From positions 2,170,001-2,234,000 of the forward strand of contig CP093399.1 of NCBI GenBank assembly GCA_029027825.1: a DNA stretch of 64,000 bases. The letters run 5' to 3'. Positions 44,776-53,770 of this stretch are shown here, piece by piece (position 1 is the first letter of the stretch; every line of letters begins with the position of its first letter). The position numbers and the translations under genes were made by a program. This DNA is from Rs1 sp029027825 (lineage in GTDB: Bacteria; Pseudomonadota; Gammaproteobacteria; Pseudomonadales; Balneatricaceae). The notes under the pieces were generated by a model. It made no database searches. It was given only the letters and a program-made list of their open reading frames with translations, and was not told the DNA's origin.

Positions 44776-45870
44776 ATGTCCTTAGTGTTAGAAAACGTTT
44801 ATCGACAGGTAAATAATGTCGATCATCTAAGCAACATTAATCTGGAATTCAAACCGGGCTCTTTTAATGTATTGCTTGGCAGAACCCTAGCGGGTAAAAC
44901 ATCGCTGTTACGAGTGATCGCCGGGTTAGATAAAGTATCTTCTGGAAAAGTGCTGATGGATGGCGAAGATGTCAGCGCAATTAGCGTGCAACAGCGCAAC
45001 ATCTCAATGGTTTATCAACAATTTATTAACTACCCAAATCTCAGCGTCTACGACAATATCGCCTCGCCCTTAAAACTGTGCGGCACTGGCAGCGCTGAAA
45101 TAAAACGCAAAGTACAAGAGACAGCAGAGATGCTGCATATTGAGCATTTTTTGCAACGCCACCCTCTAGAATTATCTGGCGGCCAACAACAGCGCACAGC
45201 CATGGCCAGAGCGTTAGTCAAAGACGCCAGCATCATTTTATTCGATGAGCCGTTAGTTAACCTCGATTACAAGTTACGCGAAGAGCTGCGTCAGGAGTTG
45301 CGAGAACTTTTCAAACTGCGCAATAGCATTGCCATCTATGCCACCACTGAACCCAATGAAGCTCTAGCGCTCGGCGGGATAACTAGCCTATTACATCAAG
45401 GAAAGTTACTCCAATCCGGCCCCGCGATAGAGCAATACCACCAGCCGGTCAATTTGAACGCCGCCGATTTATATAGCGAGCCGCCTATCAACCTACTAAA
45501 GGGCCAGATTAAAGGTGCGGAAATCAGCTTTGAGAATTACGCTAGCTTCCCGATTGCCAACCATTTTAAAGATATTGCTGAAGGTCAATACAGTTTTGGC
45601 ATCAGGCCCAGCCATATTGCTCTAGTCCCCAAAAATGATTCTGACATTGAACTAAGTGTCCGAGTTGATGTGGCAGAAATCAGTGCTTCAGAAACATTTT
45701 TACACGTCGCCAACGATCAATTACAGATGGTATTACAACTCTCTGGTGTACATGACTACCGAAACAATACTTTAGTCAACATTTACATCCCCCCGGAAAA
45801 ATTATTCATCTTCGCCGAGAGCGGATTAATTATAAAAGCGCCGCGCATTAGCTCATCAGGAGGCATCTAA
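44776..45870 (+). CDS. glpS: Glycerol-type ABC transporter ATP-binding protein GlpS
   Basis: The 364-residue ATPase is the first gene of the operon. Walker A appears as GRTLAGKTS, the Q-loop as MVYQQFINYP, the signature as ELSGGQQQRTAMARAL and Walker B as SIILFDEPLVNLD. The C-terminal TOBE-like part (about 285-360) is typical of sugar/polyol importers of the MalK type. It pairs with the second ATPase GlpT, an arrangement known from the glycerol uptake system GlpSTPQUV of Rhizobium. It ends with a TAA immediately followed by the ATG of glpT. Confidence 0.88.
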   Translation: MSLVLENVYRQVNNVDHLSNINLEFKPGSFNVLLGRTLAGKTSLLRVIAGLDKVSSGKVLMDGEDVSAISVQQRNISMVYQQFINYPNLSVYDNIASPLKLCGTGSAEIKRKVQETAEMLHIEHFLQRHPLELSGGQQQRTAMARALVKDASIILFDEPLVNLDYKLREELRQELRELFKLRNSIAIYATTEPNEALALGGITSLLHQGKLLQSGPAIEQYHQPVNLNAADLYSEPPINLLKGQIKGAEISFENYASFPIANHFKDIAEGQYSFGIRPSHIALVPKNDSDIELSVRVDVAEISASETFLHVANDQLQMVLQLSGVHDYRNNTLVNIYIPPEKLFIFAESGLIIKAPRISSSGGI

Positions 45871-46998
45871 ATGGCTGAAATACATTTAAAAGGTCTGGCT
45901 CACAGCTATATAGGCAATCCACAAATTAGCAGTGATTATGCGATCCATGAAATGGATCATGTCTGGAAACAAGGTGGAGCTTACGCACTACTGGGCCCCT
46001 CTGGCTGTGGAAAAAGCACCTTGTTAAATCTCATTTCCGGTCTGATAACCCCCTCACATGGCAGTGTCCTGTTTGATGGAGTAGAAATGAACGACGTTTC
46101 CACCCAAGACCGAAATATTGCCCAGGTCTTTCAGTTTCCAGTGATTTATGACTCCATGACGGTCTACGATAATTTAGCATTCCCGCTGAGAAACATGAAA
46201 GTCGATAAAAACAAAATAGCTAGCAAAGTCCAAGAAGTCGCCAGCATTTTAGATTTAACCGAGATTTTGCAACAAAAAGCCAACAACCTTTCTGCCGACG
46301 CCAAACAAAAAATATCGATGGGCCGTGGCTTAGTACGCGACGATGTCTCAGCTATTTTATTCGATGAGCCCCTCACCGTCATCGACCCAAATTTAAAATG
46401 GAAATTGCGGCGCCAGTTAAAACAAATTCATGAGCGTTACAACATTACCATGGTGTACGTTACCCACGATCAATTGGAGGCCTCAACTTTTGCAGATCAA
46501 ATAGCTTTAATGTATGAGGGAAAGATAGTGCAGTTTGGCACCCCCAGAGAATTATTTGAAAACCCCAACCACACCTTTGTCGGCTATTTCATTGGCAGCC
46601 CGGGGATGAACTTTATTGAATTGGAAGAAGTGACGGTAAACAACCAGCCGCAATTCAAGTTTGATCAACTGCAATTTCCGCTGACTCAACCACAAATTGA
46701 AATTCTATCTACTAGTACCAGTAGCAATTTAAAAATAGGCATTCGCCCTGAATTTTTACAGCTTTCTAAAATAGCACATACTGAATCGCTGGCCTGCACA
46801 ATCCTCCACACGGAAGACTTAGGGACTTACAAGATAGTCACAGTAGCACTGGGCAACCAAGAGCTAAAAGTACGCTTGGGAGAAGATCAACATCCTCCGC
46901 TTACCCAAGCCTACCTCACCTTCCCCAATCAGTGGGTGAAAATCTACATCGATGAATATTTAGTGGATATTCAAGTGGGAGACAATAGCAATGAATAA
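45871..46998 (+). CDS. glpT: Glycerol-type ABC transporter ATP-binding protein GlpT
   Basis: The 375-residue second ATPase has an intact Walker A (GPSGCGKST) and Walker B (AILFDEPLTVID), but its signature motif is degenerate (NLSADAKQKISMGRGL in place of LSGGQ). This is typical of GlpT in the GlpSTPQUV systems and suggests a heterodimer in which only one ATP site is fully active. AGGAGG precedes the ATG, which directly follows the glpS stop. It overlaps the next gene by eight bases. Confidence 0.88.
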   Translation: MAEIHLKGLAHSYIGNPQISSDYAIHEMDHVWKQGGAYALLGPSGCGKSTLLNLISGLITPSHGSVLFDGVEMNDVSTQDRNIAQVFQFPVIYDSMTVYDNLAFPLRNMKVDKNKIASKVQEVASILDLTEILQQKANNLSADAKQKISMGRGLVRDDVSAILFDEPLTVIDPNLKWKLRRQLKQIHERYNITMVYVTHDQLEASTFADQIALMYEGKIVQFGTPRELFENPNHTFVGYFIGSPGMNFIELEEVTVNNQPQFKFDQLQFPLTQPQIEILSTSTSSNLKIGIRPEFLQLSKIAHTESLACTILHTEDLGTYKIVTVALGNQELKVRLGEDQHPPLTQAYLTFPNQWVKIYIDEYLVDIQVGDNSNE

Positions 46999-47878
46999 AG
47001 TACAAAATAACAAAGCATGGTTGTTAGTACTGCCGGTATTTTTACTGGTGGCATTCTCGGCCATCGTGCCGTTAATGACCGTGGTTAACTACTCAGTACA
47101 AGATATTTTTGACCAAAACACCGCCTATTTTGTCGGCGTTGAATGGTACCGAGAAGTAATGACTGACCCCCGCTTACACGCTTCTTTAGCTCGGCAATTT
47201 TTATATTCAGCAACGGTGCTGGCTATCGAAATACCGCTGGGCATCGCCGTGGCGCTAATGATGCCCACCAAAGGTTGGACGGCCTCTTTAACCTTAATAC
47301 TCTTGGCGCTGCCACTGTTGATCCCCTGGAACGTGGTCGGCACTATTTGGCAAATTTTTGCACGTAGTGATATAGGCTTGCTGGGTTACTCACTCAACGG
47401 ATTGGGCATTGATTACAACTACACCAGTAACTCGGTAGATGCTTGGATGACCGTGGTTTTAATGGATGTATGGCACTGGACCTCACTGATCGCGCTTTTA
47501 TGCTATTCAGGCTTAAGAGCTATTCCGGACGCTTACTACCAAGCCGCTAAAATTGATCGCGCCTCTAATTGGGCAATTTTCAGGTTCATTCAATTTCCCA
47601 AGCTAAGGGGTGTACTGATTATCGGCGTGCTACTGAGATACATGGACAGCTTTATGATCTATACCGAGCCTTTCGACCTCACCGGTGGCGGCCCCGGAAA
47701 CTCAACCACTTTTTTAAGCCAGGCATTGACCAAAATGGCCATAGGACAATTCGATATAGGCCCGGCTGCCGCCTTCTCAATCATATACTTCTTAATCGTA
47801 TTATTAGTCTCTTGGCTGTTCTTTACCACCATCACCCATTTAGACAAAGACCAAGTAAAGGAGCAAAGCTATGACTAA
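46991..47878 (+). CDS. glpP: Glycerol-type ABC transporter permease GlpP
   Basis: The 295-residue inner-membrane permease has about six hydrophobic segments. The EAA loop that contacts the ATPases lies near residue 195 (AKIDRASNWAIFRFIQFPKL). It forms the channel with GlpQ. It overlaps both its neighbours by eight bases, an indication of coupled translation. Confidence 0.88.
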   Translation: MNKVQNNKAWLLVLPVFLLVAFSAIVPLMTVVNYSVQDIFDQNTAYFVGVEWYREVMTDPRLHASLARQFLYSATVLAIEIPLGIAVALMMPTKGWTASLTLILLALPLLIPWNVVGTIWQIFARSDIGLLGYSLNGLGIDYNYTSNSVDAWMTVVLMDVWHWTSLIALLCYSGLRAIPDAYYQAAKIDRASNWAIFRFIQFPKLRGVLIIGVLLRYMDSFMIYTEPFDLTGGGPGNSTTFLSQALTKMAIGQFDIGPAAAFSIIYFLIVLLVSWLFFTTITHLDKDQVKEQSYD

Positions 47879-48671
47879 GTACCGACGTTTGGGGATTAGT
47901 TGTTACGCAATTTTTGTGCTACTACCGATTTACTGGCTGATAAATATGTCCTTTAAAAGCAATGAGGAGATTCTCGGAACTTTTAGCTTGTGGCCACAAG
48001 ATTTCACCACAGCCAATTATATGGTGATCTTTACCGACCCTAGTTGGTACATGGGTTATTTCAACTCCACCTACTATGTAGTACTCAACTCGATCATTAC
48101 CTTAACTGTTGCGCTGCCGGCCGCTTACGCCTTCAGTCGTTATAAATTTGTCGGTGACAAACACTTATTCTTTTGGCTATTGACCAACAGAATGGCACCT
48201 CCGGCAGTGTTCTTACTGCCATTTTTTCAGCTTTACTCCTCTGTCGGCTTATTTGACACCCATATTGCAGTCGCCCTCGCCCACTGCCTATTTAGTGTAC
48301 CGCTAGCGGTGTGGATATTAGAGGGCTTTATGTCGGCGGTTCCTCGTGAAATTGATGAGACCGCTTATATTGATGGCTACAGCTTTGGACACTTTTTTGT
48401 ACGAATTTTCCTACCGCTGATTAGCTCGGGGATAGGTGTCACAGTGTTCTTTAGCTTTATGTTCTCCTGGGTTGAACTATTACTGGCACGTACTTTGACC
48501 TCGGTCGATGCCAAACCGATCGCCGCCATTATGACCCGTACCATTGGTGCCTCAGGTGTCGATTGGGGAGTGTTGGCAGCAGCTGGAGTACTCACTATCA
48601 TCCCCGGTATTTTAGTTATTTATTTTGTACGTAACCATGTTGCTAAAGGCTTTGCCTTAGGCAGAGTTTAA
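47871..48671 (+). CDS. glpQ: Glycerol-type ABC transporter permease GlpQ
   Basis: The 266-residue permease is the second transmembrane subunit, with about six segments and an EAA loop near residue 165-185 (ETAYIDGYSFGHFFVRIFLPL). Its start overlaps the glpP stop, and it is followed 12 bases later by glpU. It is unrelated to the phosphodiesterase also named GlpQ. Confidence 0.88.
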   Translation: MTKYRRLGISCYAIFVLLPIYWLINMSFKSNEEILGTFSLWPQDFTTANYMVIFTDPSWYMGYFNSTYYVVLNSIITLTVALPAAYAFSRYKFVGDKHLFFWLLTNRMAPPAVFLLPFFQLYSSVGLFDTHIAVALAHCLFSVPLAVWILEGFMSAVPREIDETAYIDGYSFGHFFVRIFLPLISSGIGVTVFFSFMFSWVELLLARTLTSVDAKPIAAIMTRTIGASGVDWGVLAAAGVLTIIPGILVIYFVRNHVAKGFALGRV

Positions 48672-48682
48672 GGAGAAGTAAG

Positions 48683-48955
48683 ATGGCTTGGATGGCTTGG
48701 ACACTACCTACCGCAATTTTTTTCTCCACCATTGGCGGCATTTTGGTGCTAATGACTGTTTTAGAAATTAAATTTCCCTGTATCGAACGCAAAGGCTTTT
48801 TACCTATATCAACCACCCGTGGCGATCGACTGTTCATCGGCCTATTAAGCGCTGCATTTATCCATTTGACAGTGATTGGCTTCACTGACATCAGCATATG
48901 GGCCGCACTGGCTTTTTCAGTGATTTGGCTTTTAGTGCTACTGCGCTGGGGCTAA
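48683..48955 (+). CDS. glpU: DUF2160 small membrane protein GlpU
   Basis: The 90-residue protein has two or three hydrophobic segments and starts MAWMAWTLPTAIFFSTI, the usual DUF2160 start. This family occurs almost only inside glpSTPQUV-type operons, where it is named GlpU; its role is not established, though a helper for the permeases is likely. AAGGAG precedes the ATG. Confidence 0.87.
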   Translation: MAWMAWTLPTAIFFSTIGGILVLMTVLEIKFPCIERKGFLPISTTRGDRLFIGLLSAAFIHLTVIGFTDISIWAALAFSVIWLLVLLRWG

Positions 48956-49028
48956 CTAGCATTATAGCTGCAGATTAACTCAGCTGAGGAGTCGATGAAT
49001 AAATACCACAGACAAATTTTAATAAAAT

Positions 49029-49044
49029 AATCGGTAGACCGATT
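49029..49044 (+). other. Small hairpin between glpU and glpV
   Basis: AATCGGT at 49029-49035 pairs with ACCGATT at 49038-49044 across AG. It sits in the 186-base gap before the binding-protein gene. Such hairpins often stabilise the mRNA of a highly expressed binding protein; this is inference. Confidence 0.4.
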
Positions 49045-49140
49045 GGAAAACCAAGTTAAGTGAATTTTCACTGGCTTTGAAACTGCGCGTTAGTGAATAT
49101 CAGCTAGCGCGTTTCAACTAGATCAGATTGAGGTTTAAAG

Positions 49141-50871
49141 ATGAAAAATAAAAAATCTCCGCGCCTTGCTACGCTCGCTGCAGTTATCGCATTGACAACT
49201 GTAGGGATGCAGGCCAGTGCAGATATGGCGGCTGCCAAAAAATGGATTTCAGCAGAATTTTCTGACTCCACTTTGACAGAGGCTGAACAACTCACAGAAA
49301 TGCAATGGTTTATCAATGCCGCTAAAGATTTCCAGGGAATGGAAATTAAAGTAGCCTCTGAAACCATTGCCACACATGAGTATGAATCAAAAACGCTGGC
49401 TAAAGCTTTTACTGAAATCACCGGCATTAAAATCACCCATGACTTGATTCAAGAAGGGGATGTGATTGAAAAACTACAGACCCAAATGCAATCTGGGCGC
49501 AATATTTACGATGCCTATGTCAACGATTCAGATTTAATTGGCACCCATTTTCGCTACGGAAAAGTGGTGGCTATCTCAGATATGATGTCGGGCGACGGTA
49601 AAGACTACACCTTACCGACGCTAGACCTAGATGACTTTATCGGCCTGGAGTTTACTACTGGACCCGATGGCAAACTGTATCAACTTCCCGACCAACAATT
49701 TGCAAACTTGTATTGGTTTAGAGCAGATTGGTTTGAACGCCCCGAACTACAAAAAAAATTCAAAGACATCTACGGCTATGAATTAGGCGTACCGGTTAAC
49801 TGGTCTGCCTACGAAGATATCGCTAAATTCTTCTCCGAGGACGTAAAGAGCATTGACGGAAAAACCGTGTACGGGCATATGGATTACGGTAAAAAAGATC
49901 CATCACTTGGCTGGCGCTTTACAGACGCTTGGTTCTCAATGGCCGGAGGTGGCGATAAAGGTTTGCCGAACGGTCTACCAGTGGATGAGTGGGGCATTCG
50001 AGTTAATGGGTGCAAACCCGCGGGATCATCCGTTTCAAGAGGGGGGGCAACCAACGCGCCAGCGGCAGTTTTTGCCACCACTAAATACGTAGAATGGATG
50101 CGTAAATACGCACCACCAGCGGCACAGGGGATGACCTTTGGTGAAGCGGGCCCAGTTCCCGCACAAGGTAATATTGCGCAGCAAATTTTCTGGTATACCG
50201 CCTTCACGGCAAGCATGAACAAGCCGGGGCTACCGGTGGTAAACGAAGACGGCACCCCTAAATGGCGCATGGCTCCCAGCCCTAAAGGCCCCTATTGGGA
50301 CGAGGGAATGAAACTGGGCTATCAGGATGTTGGCTCTTGGACTTTCCTCAATTCAACACCACAAAAACAACGCCTAGCAGCTTGGCTGTACGCGCAATTT
50401 ACCGTATCAAAAACTGTCTCGTTGAAAAAGACCTTGGTGGGCTTAACCCCGATCAGAAACTCAGATATAAACTCGCAACAAATGACTGATGCCGCGCCTA
50501 AACTCGGCGGTTTAGTGGAGTTTTATCGCAGCCCAGCCAGAGTACAGTGGACGCCTACAGGCACCAATGTGCCGGATTACCCAAAGCTCGCTCAGTTGTG
50601 GTGGCAGTATGTGGCGGAAGCATCAAGTGGTGAAAAAACCCCACAACAGGCACTGGATGGTCTAGCAAAAGCCCAAGACAAAGTGTTGATGCGCCTAGAG
50701 CGCGCCAAAGTACAAGGCGAATGTGGCCCGCAACTCAACCCAGAGAAAGACCCTCAATACTGGTTGAGTCAACCAGGTGCTCCCAAAGCCAAGTTGGCTA
50801 ACGAGAAGCCACAGGGGGTAACGGTAAATTATAATAAGTTGCTTGAAAGCTGGAAACAAGCGGCGAATTAA
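49141..50871 (+). CDS. glpV: Glycerol-type ABC transporter substrate-binding protein GlpV
   Basis: The 576-residue protein has a signal peptide (about 1-27) and the body of a large extracellular-type binding protein; its length matches the GlpV family, which binds glycerol in Rhizobium. It is the last gene of the operon and is followed by a terminator. Binding of glycerol here is inferred from operon type. Maltose- or glycerol-3-phosphate-binding proteins are shorter, which argues against them. Confidence 0.88.
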   Translation: MKNKKSPRLATLAAVIALTTVGMQASADMAAAKKWISAEFSDSTLTEAEQLTEMQWFINAAKDFQGMEIKVASETIATHEYESKTLAKAFTEITGIKITHDLIQEGDVIEKLQTQMQSGRNIYDAYVNDSDLIGTHFRYGKVVAISDMMSGDGKDYTLPTLDLDDFIGLEFTTGPDGKLYQLPDQQFANLYWFRADWFERPELQKKFKDIYGYELGVPVNWSAYEDIAKFFSEDVKSIDGKTVYGHMDYGKKDPSLGWRFTDAWFSMAGGGDKGLPNGLPVDEWGIRVNGCKPAGSSVSRGGATNAPAAVFATTKYVEWMRKYAPPAAQGMTFGEAGPVPAQGNIAQQIFWYTAFTASMNKPGLPVVNEDGTPKWRMAPSPKGPYWDEGMKLGYQDVGSWTFLNSTPQKQRLAAWLYAQFTVSKTVSLKKTLVGLTPIRNSDINSQQMTDAAPKLGGLVEFYRSPARVQWTPTGTNVPDYPKLAQLWWQYVAEASSGEKTPQQALDGLAKAQDKVLMRLERAKVQGECGPQLNPEKDPQYWLSQPGAPKAKLANEKPQGVTVNYNKLLESWKQAAN

Positions 50872-50892
50872 TGCACTTAATTTATAACCGAT

Positions 50893-50917
50893 AAGCGGGA
50901 GCCATTCCCGCTTTTTT
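50893..50917 (+). terminator. Terminator of the glp ABC operon
   Basis: AAGCGGGA at 50893-50900 pairs with TCCCGCTT at 50106+800 (that is 50906-50913), followed by seven T residues in all. It starts about 20 bases after the glpV stop. Confidence 0.9.
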
Positions 50918-51414
50918 TCACGTTGCTATTATCCTCAATGGCACCGTTCAAAGTAGAAAATCTCAGGAAAGTTCACCACCTGCTCCATAAATACTGCACA
51001 TTAAATCTAACTAAACAGACTATTCGATAACCGACATCGTTTACAAATAGCGACTTCATTTAAATTTTCATATTAAATAAAAGGAGCTGTAAACTAGTGG
51101 TCTGCGTTTTACTATCTCTATAATTAAAGGAAATTTAGATTAGACCAACGGCTAAACATTGGACCGAAAGTCGTTGATTTATGTTAAAATATGCTTCTTT
51201 ATATAGGCAATCTCTGAACAAGTCACTCCTGCGTTTAGCGATGCTGACGATTAAAGCGATGATCGTCTGGCGACGAACATTAAAACAGAATACAAATTGC
51301 TAAGTGCTGTCTGTCGGGATTCTAGGGCAAGTACTGATTCGGATCATTCACTTGTAGCACCATTTATAACAGTAAGCAGTAACATCCTCTTTCATATTTC
51401 AGGTAGTAACTGAC
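50918..51414. other. Gene-free stretch upstream of a LysR gene
   Basis: No gene in about 500 bases. TCTCTGAACAAGTCACTC near 51204-51221 matches the family-3 repeat end. The promoter of the LysR gene is expected near the right end but was not clearly seen. Confidence 0.4.
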
Positions 51415-52293
51415 ATGACCAATGAACAGCTTAAAGTCTTTGTTGCTGTGGTAAAACACGGCAGCTTTAGAGCGGCTGCTGTCGCTGTTTATAAAACTCA
51501 GCCTAGTATTAGCGCCGCCATCAAAGCACTGGAACAGCAGTTTGGATTTAGCTTGTTCGATCGTAGCCACTACCGCCCTTCTCTCACCGTAGAAGGCAAA
51601 ACATTTTACCGTCAAGCCAAAAAACTCTTAAAGCAAGCCAATGAACTTGAAATGCTCGGCCATCAATTAGCCAGCGTCGACTTGCCTCAGTTATCTATCT
51701 CTTTGAGTGCAATGTGTGCTTTCCCACCGGTATTAGACAAGATTAAAACATTCTGGCAACAGAACCCAAAGATGCGTTTACAAATAAATACCGAACATTT
51801 ATCCGGTGTTTTAGAACAGCTGCAATTGGAAAATGCAGAGCTGGCCATTGGGCCTTTAACCGCCATTGATCAAAATTACGATTTTGTGAAAATTTCTGAA
51901 ATAACCATGATTACGGTTATTTCACCCAATTTACTCACAACTATTCCCAATCAGCCACTCACTCATCAACAATTGCGCCCACTACCCAATATTTTAATTT
52001 CAGATACTGGCTCGCTCGCCCCCCATGATCACGTCAACATCATCCTTGGCGGACAGCGCTGGTACGTCAATGACTACCAAATGAAAAAAGCTCTAATTAG
52101 CTCCGCTATGGGTTGGTCTAGAATTCCTGAACATATTGTCAGGACGCAACTAGCTGACGGCTCATTAATCAAAGTAGACGTTGAAAATTTCAACTCTGAA
52201 AGTGTGGTGCCTATGTATCTAATCAAACTTAAGCAGCAACCTTTAAGCCCACTAGCGAATAAATTTTGGTATGAAATTTCTGCCAGCATTTAA
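51415..52293 (+). CDS. LysR-family transcriptional regulator
   Basis: The 292-residue protein starts MTNEQLKVFVAVVKHGSFRAAAVAVYKTQPSISAAIKALEQQFG, the typical winged helix-turn-helix, with the effector domain after residue 90. It lies downstream of, and on the same strand as, the glp ABC operon but is separated from it by a terminator and 500 bases, so it is not evidently its regulator. Target and ligand are unknown. Confidence 0.9.
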   Translation: MTNEQLKVFVAVVKHGSFRAAAVAVYKTQPSISAAIKALEQQFGFSLFDRSHYRPSLTVEGKTFYRQAKKLLKQANELEMLGHQLASVDLPQLSISLSAMCAFPPVLDKIKTFWQQNPKMRLQINTEHLSGVLEQLQLENAELAIGPLTAIDQNYDFVKISEITMITVISPNLLTTIPNQPLTHQQLRPLPNILISDTGSLAPHDHVNIILGGQRWYVNDYQMKKALISSAMGWSRIPEHIVRTQLADGSLIKVDVENFNSESVVPMYLIKLKQQPLSPLANKFWYEISASI

Positions 52294-52464
52294 ACCATCC
52301 ATCTCTGGTTTCAAGTAATTGCTACGCTGAACCACCGACTCTATGTCGATCTTATAAGCGCGAGCAGCCGATCGAATTTAGCACTGATCTACTGCGAATA
52401 TAACTTGCTGTTCATTGGCGAACCACTAAAATAGTGCCATCATTTGGTTTAAGAGTATTCAGAC

Positions 52465-53535
52465 GTGGAATTAAAAAACTTAGTTATTCGCGAGTTACAA
52501 GTAAACGATCAACAGCAGCCATTCATTAGTGATTTAGGGGGATCTTGTAACACCGATAATCCTTTCGCTCAAGAGACAGTAGCCTCTCTAAATAGCGCTT
52601 TAGCTAGGCGAGCTACTTTAACACATGGCGCTTTCAACCCAGAGAACGAAGCGGGTGAGGTTTTTATTAAAGCCTTTGAAGAATATATTGCGAGCGAGCA
52701 AAACGCCGCTGACTTTTTAACCTTAGCTGACATCGGTATCGATCAACTTGCGGTTGCGATGAGCAAAGTATCTGTTGAATCTGCGAGTAGCGGCTACGTG
52801 ATTTTCTCTCAGTTTCAAGATGAAAAATTTGAATACTTACTGGTAGGATTAGTGCGCAACCGCACCGGTATTTCTTTTAATGAAGAGCTAAACCCGACCG
52901 AGGTACGCGAAGTAGATTTAGGTAAGCTTCACCAAGCGGCTAAAATCAACATCACTTCTTACACATTGAAAAAAGACAGTTATCTAAGCTTTCTCGGTGG
53001 CAAAGATAAAGCCGATGCCGCTTTTTTTGCCAACGCTTTTGGCTGCACTGATGTCGTCGCATCAAAAAAATCAACCAGCGAGTTAATCAGAGCGGCCCGG
53101 GATTTTTGTACTTCTAATGGCATGAGTGATAAACGCGAGCAAGTGGTTGAAGATGTGGTTAGCTACCTCAGTGCACAGCGCAGTGATAAGCAGAGCGCCA
53201 ATCTTCCCGATGTCGAGCAAATTCTTAATAGCCATGTACCTAATGACCGCGCTGAAGAGCTAACCGGGACTTTCAGCAAATTTGCCAATGGCAATGAATA
53301 CAGTGTATCTCAAGAATTCCAACCGCATAACCACACCTTGACCGCCATCACGAAAGTTAAGGCGAAAGCGGATAATTGGTCGTTGGATTTCGCCAAAAAA
53401 TCTTTGGGACCGGCTGGCTCAGGTAAAGACATTGAGTTTGACGAACAAACCAATAGCATTCTATTGAAACGTCTCCCCAGTCGTGTCATTGAGCAAATAA
53501 AGCAGGCGATGATTACCGACGATCAAGACGCATAA
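52465..53535 (+). CDS. ndpA: Nucleoid-associated protein NdpA (YejK family)
   Basis: The 356-residue protein matches the nucleoid-associated YejK/NdpA family over its length (E. coli YejK 335 aa), from LKNLVIRELQVN to the C-terminal SRVIEQIKQAM. It starts with GTG at 52465. Relatives bind the nucleoid and inhibit topoisomerase IV; the exact role is unclear. A 47-bp minimal family-1 repeat lies directly after its stop and could end the transcript. Confidence 0.88.
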   Translation: MELKNLVIRELQVNDQQQPFISDLGGSCNTDNPFAQETVASLNSALARRATLTHGAFNPENEAGEVFIKAFEEYIASEQNAADFLTLADIGIDQLAVAMSKVSVESASSGYVIFSQFQDEKFEYLLVGLVRNRTGISFNEELNPTEVREVDLGKLHQAAKINITSYTLKKDSYLSFLGGKDKADAAFFANAFGCTDVVASKKSTSELIRAARDFCTSNGMSDKREQVVEDVVSYLSAQRSDKQSANLPDVEQILNSHVPNDRAEELTGTFSKFANGNEYSVSQEFQPHNHTLTAITKVKAKADNWSLDFAKKSLGPAGSGKDIEFDEQTNSILLKRLPSRVIEQIKQAMITDDQDA

Positions 53536-53538
53536 TCT

Positions 53539-53585
53539 GTGACCTCTGCATAACGACTGCGCTCGCAACGTTATGCAGAGGTTTC
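53539..53585. mobile_element. Minimal family-1 element (both ends only)
   Basis: Only the two ends remain: GACCTCTGCATAACG, 12 bases, and CGTTATGCAGAGG. It folds into a perfect 15-base hairpin, and lies four bases past the ndpA stop, so it may act as its terminator. It is either an internal deletion of the ~200-bp form or a mobile unit of its own. Confidence 0.85.
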
Positions 53586-53616
53586 AATCTATTATTGCAA
53601 ATAATGACATCTAGCA

Positions 53617-53671
53617 CCTGAATCAGTGTATTGAAAGAGCACACAGAGGTGAAAACATTCACCGATTCAGG
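53617..53671. repeat. Small family-2 element
   Basis: CCTGAATCAGTG at 53617-53628 and, inverted, CACCGATTCAGG at 53660-53671 bound a 55-base stretch. The ends agree with the family-2 ends but the interior is not the family-2 core. It lies in the gap between ndpA and cinA. Confidence 0.6.
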
Positions 53672-53770
53672 AGTTAATAGCTCGATAACCCCACTTGATT
53701 ACCACTCTCTACCCTAAAACTATCCTCTGCGAGCAACATGTAAATTTGTTCAGAGTTATCCTAATCGCAG

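Noticed and set aside
49141..50871. Glycerol-3-phosphate binding protein UgpB
   Set aside because: The protein is about 140 residues longer than UgpB and comes with a DUF2160 gene and two ATPases, which is the GlpSTPQUV layout.
51415..52293. LysR protein as regulator of the glp ABC operon
   Set aside because: It lies beyond the operon's terminator and 500 bases away, and a sigma-54 activator sits divergently at the operon's front.
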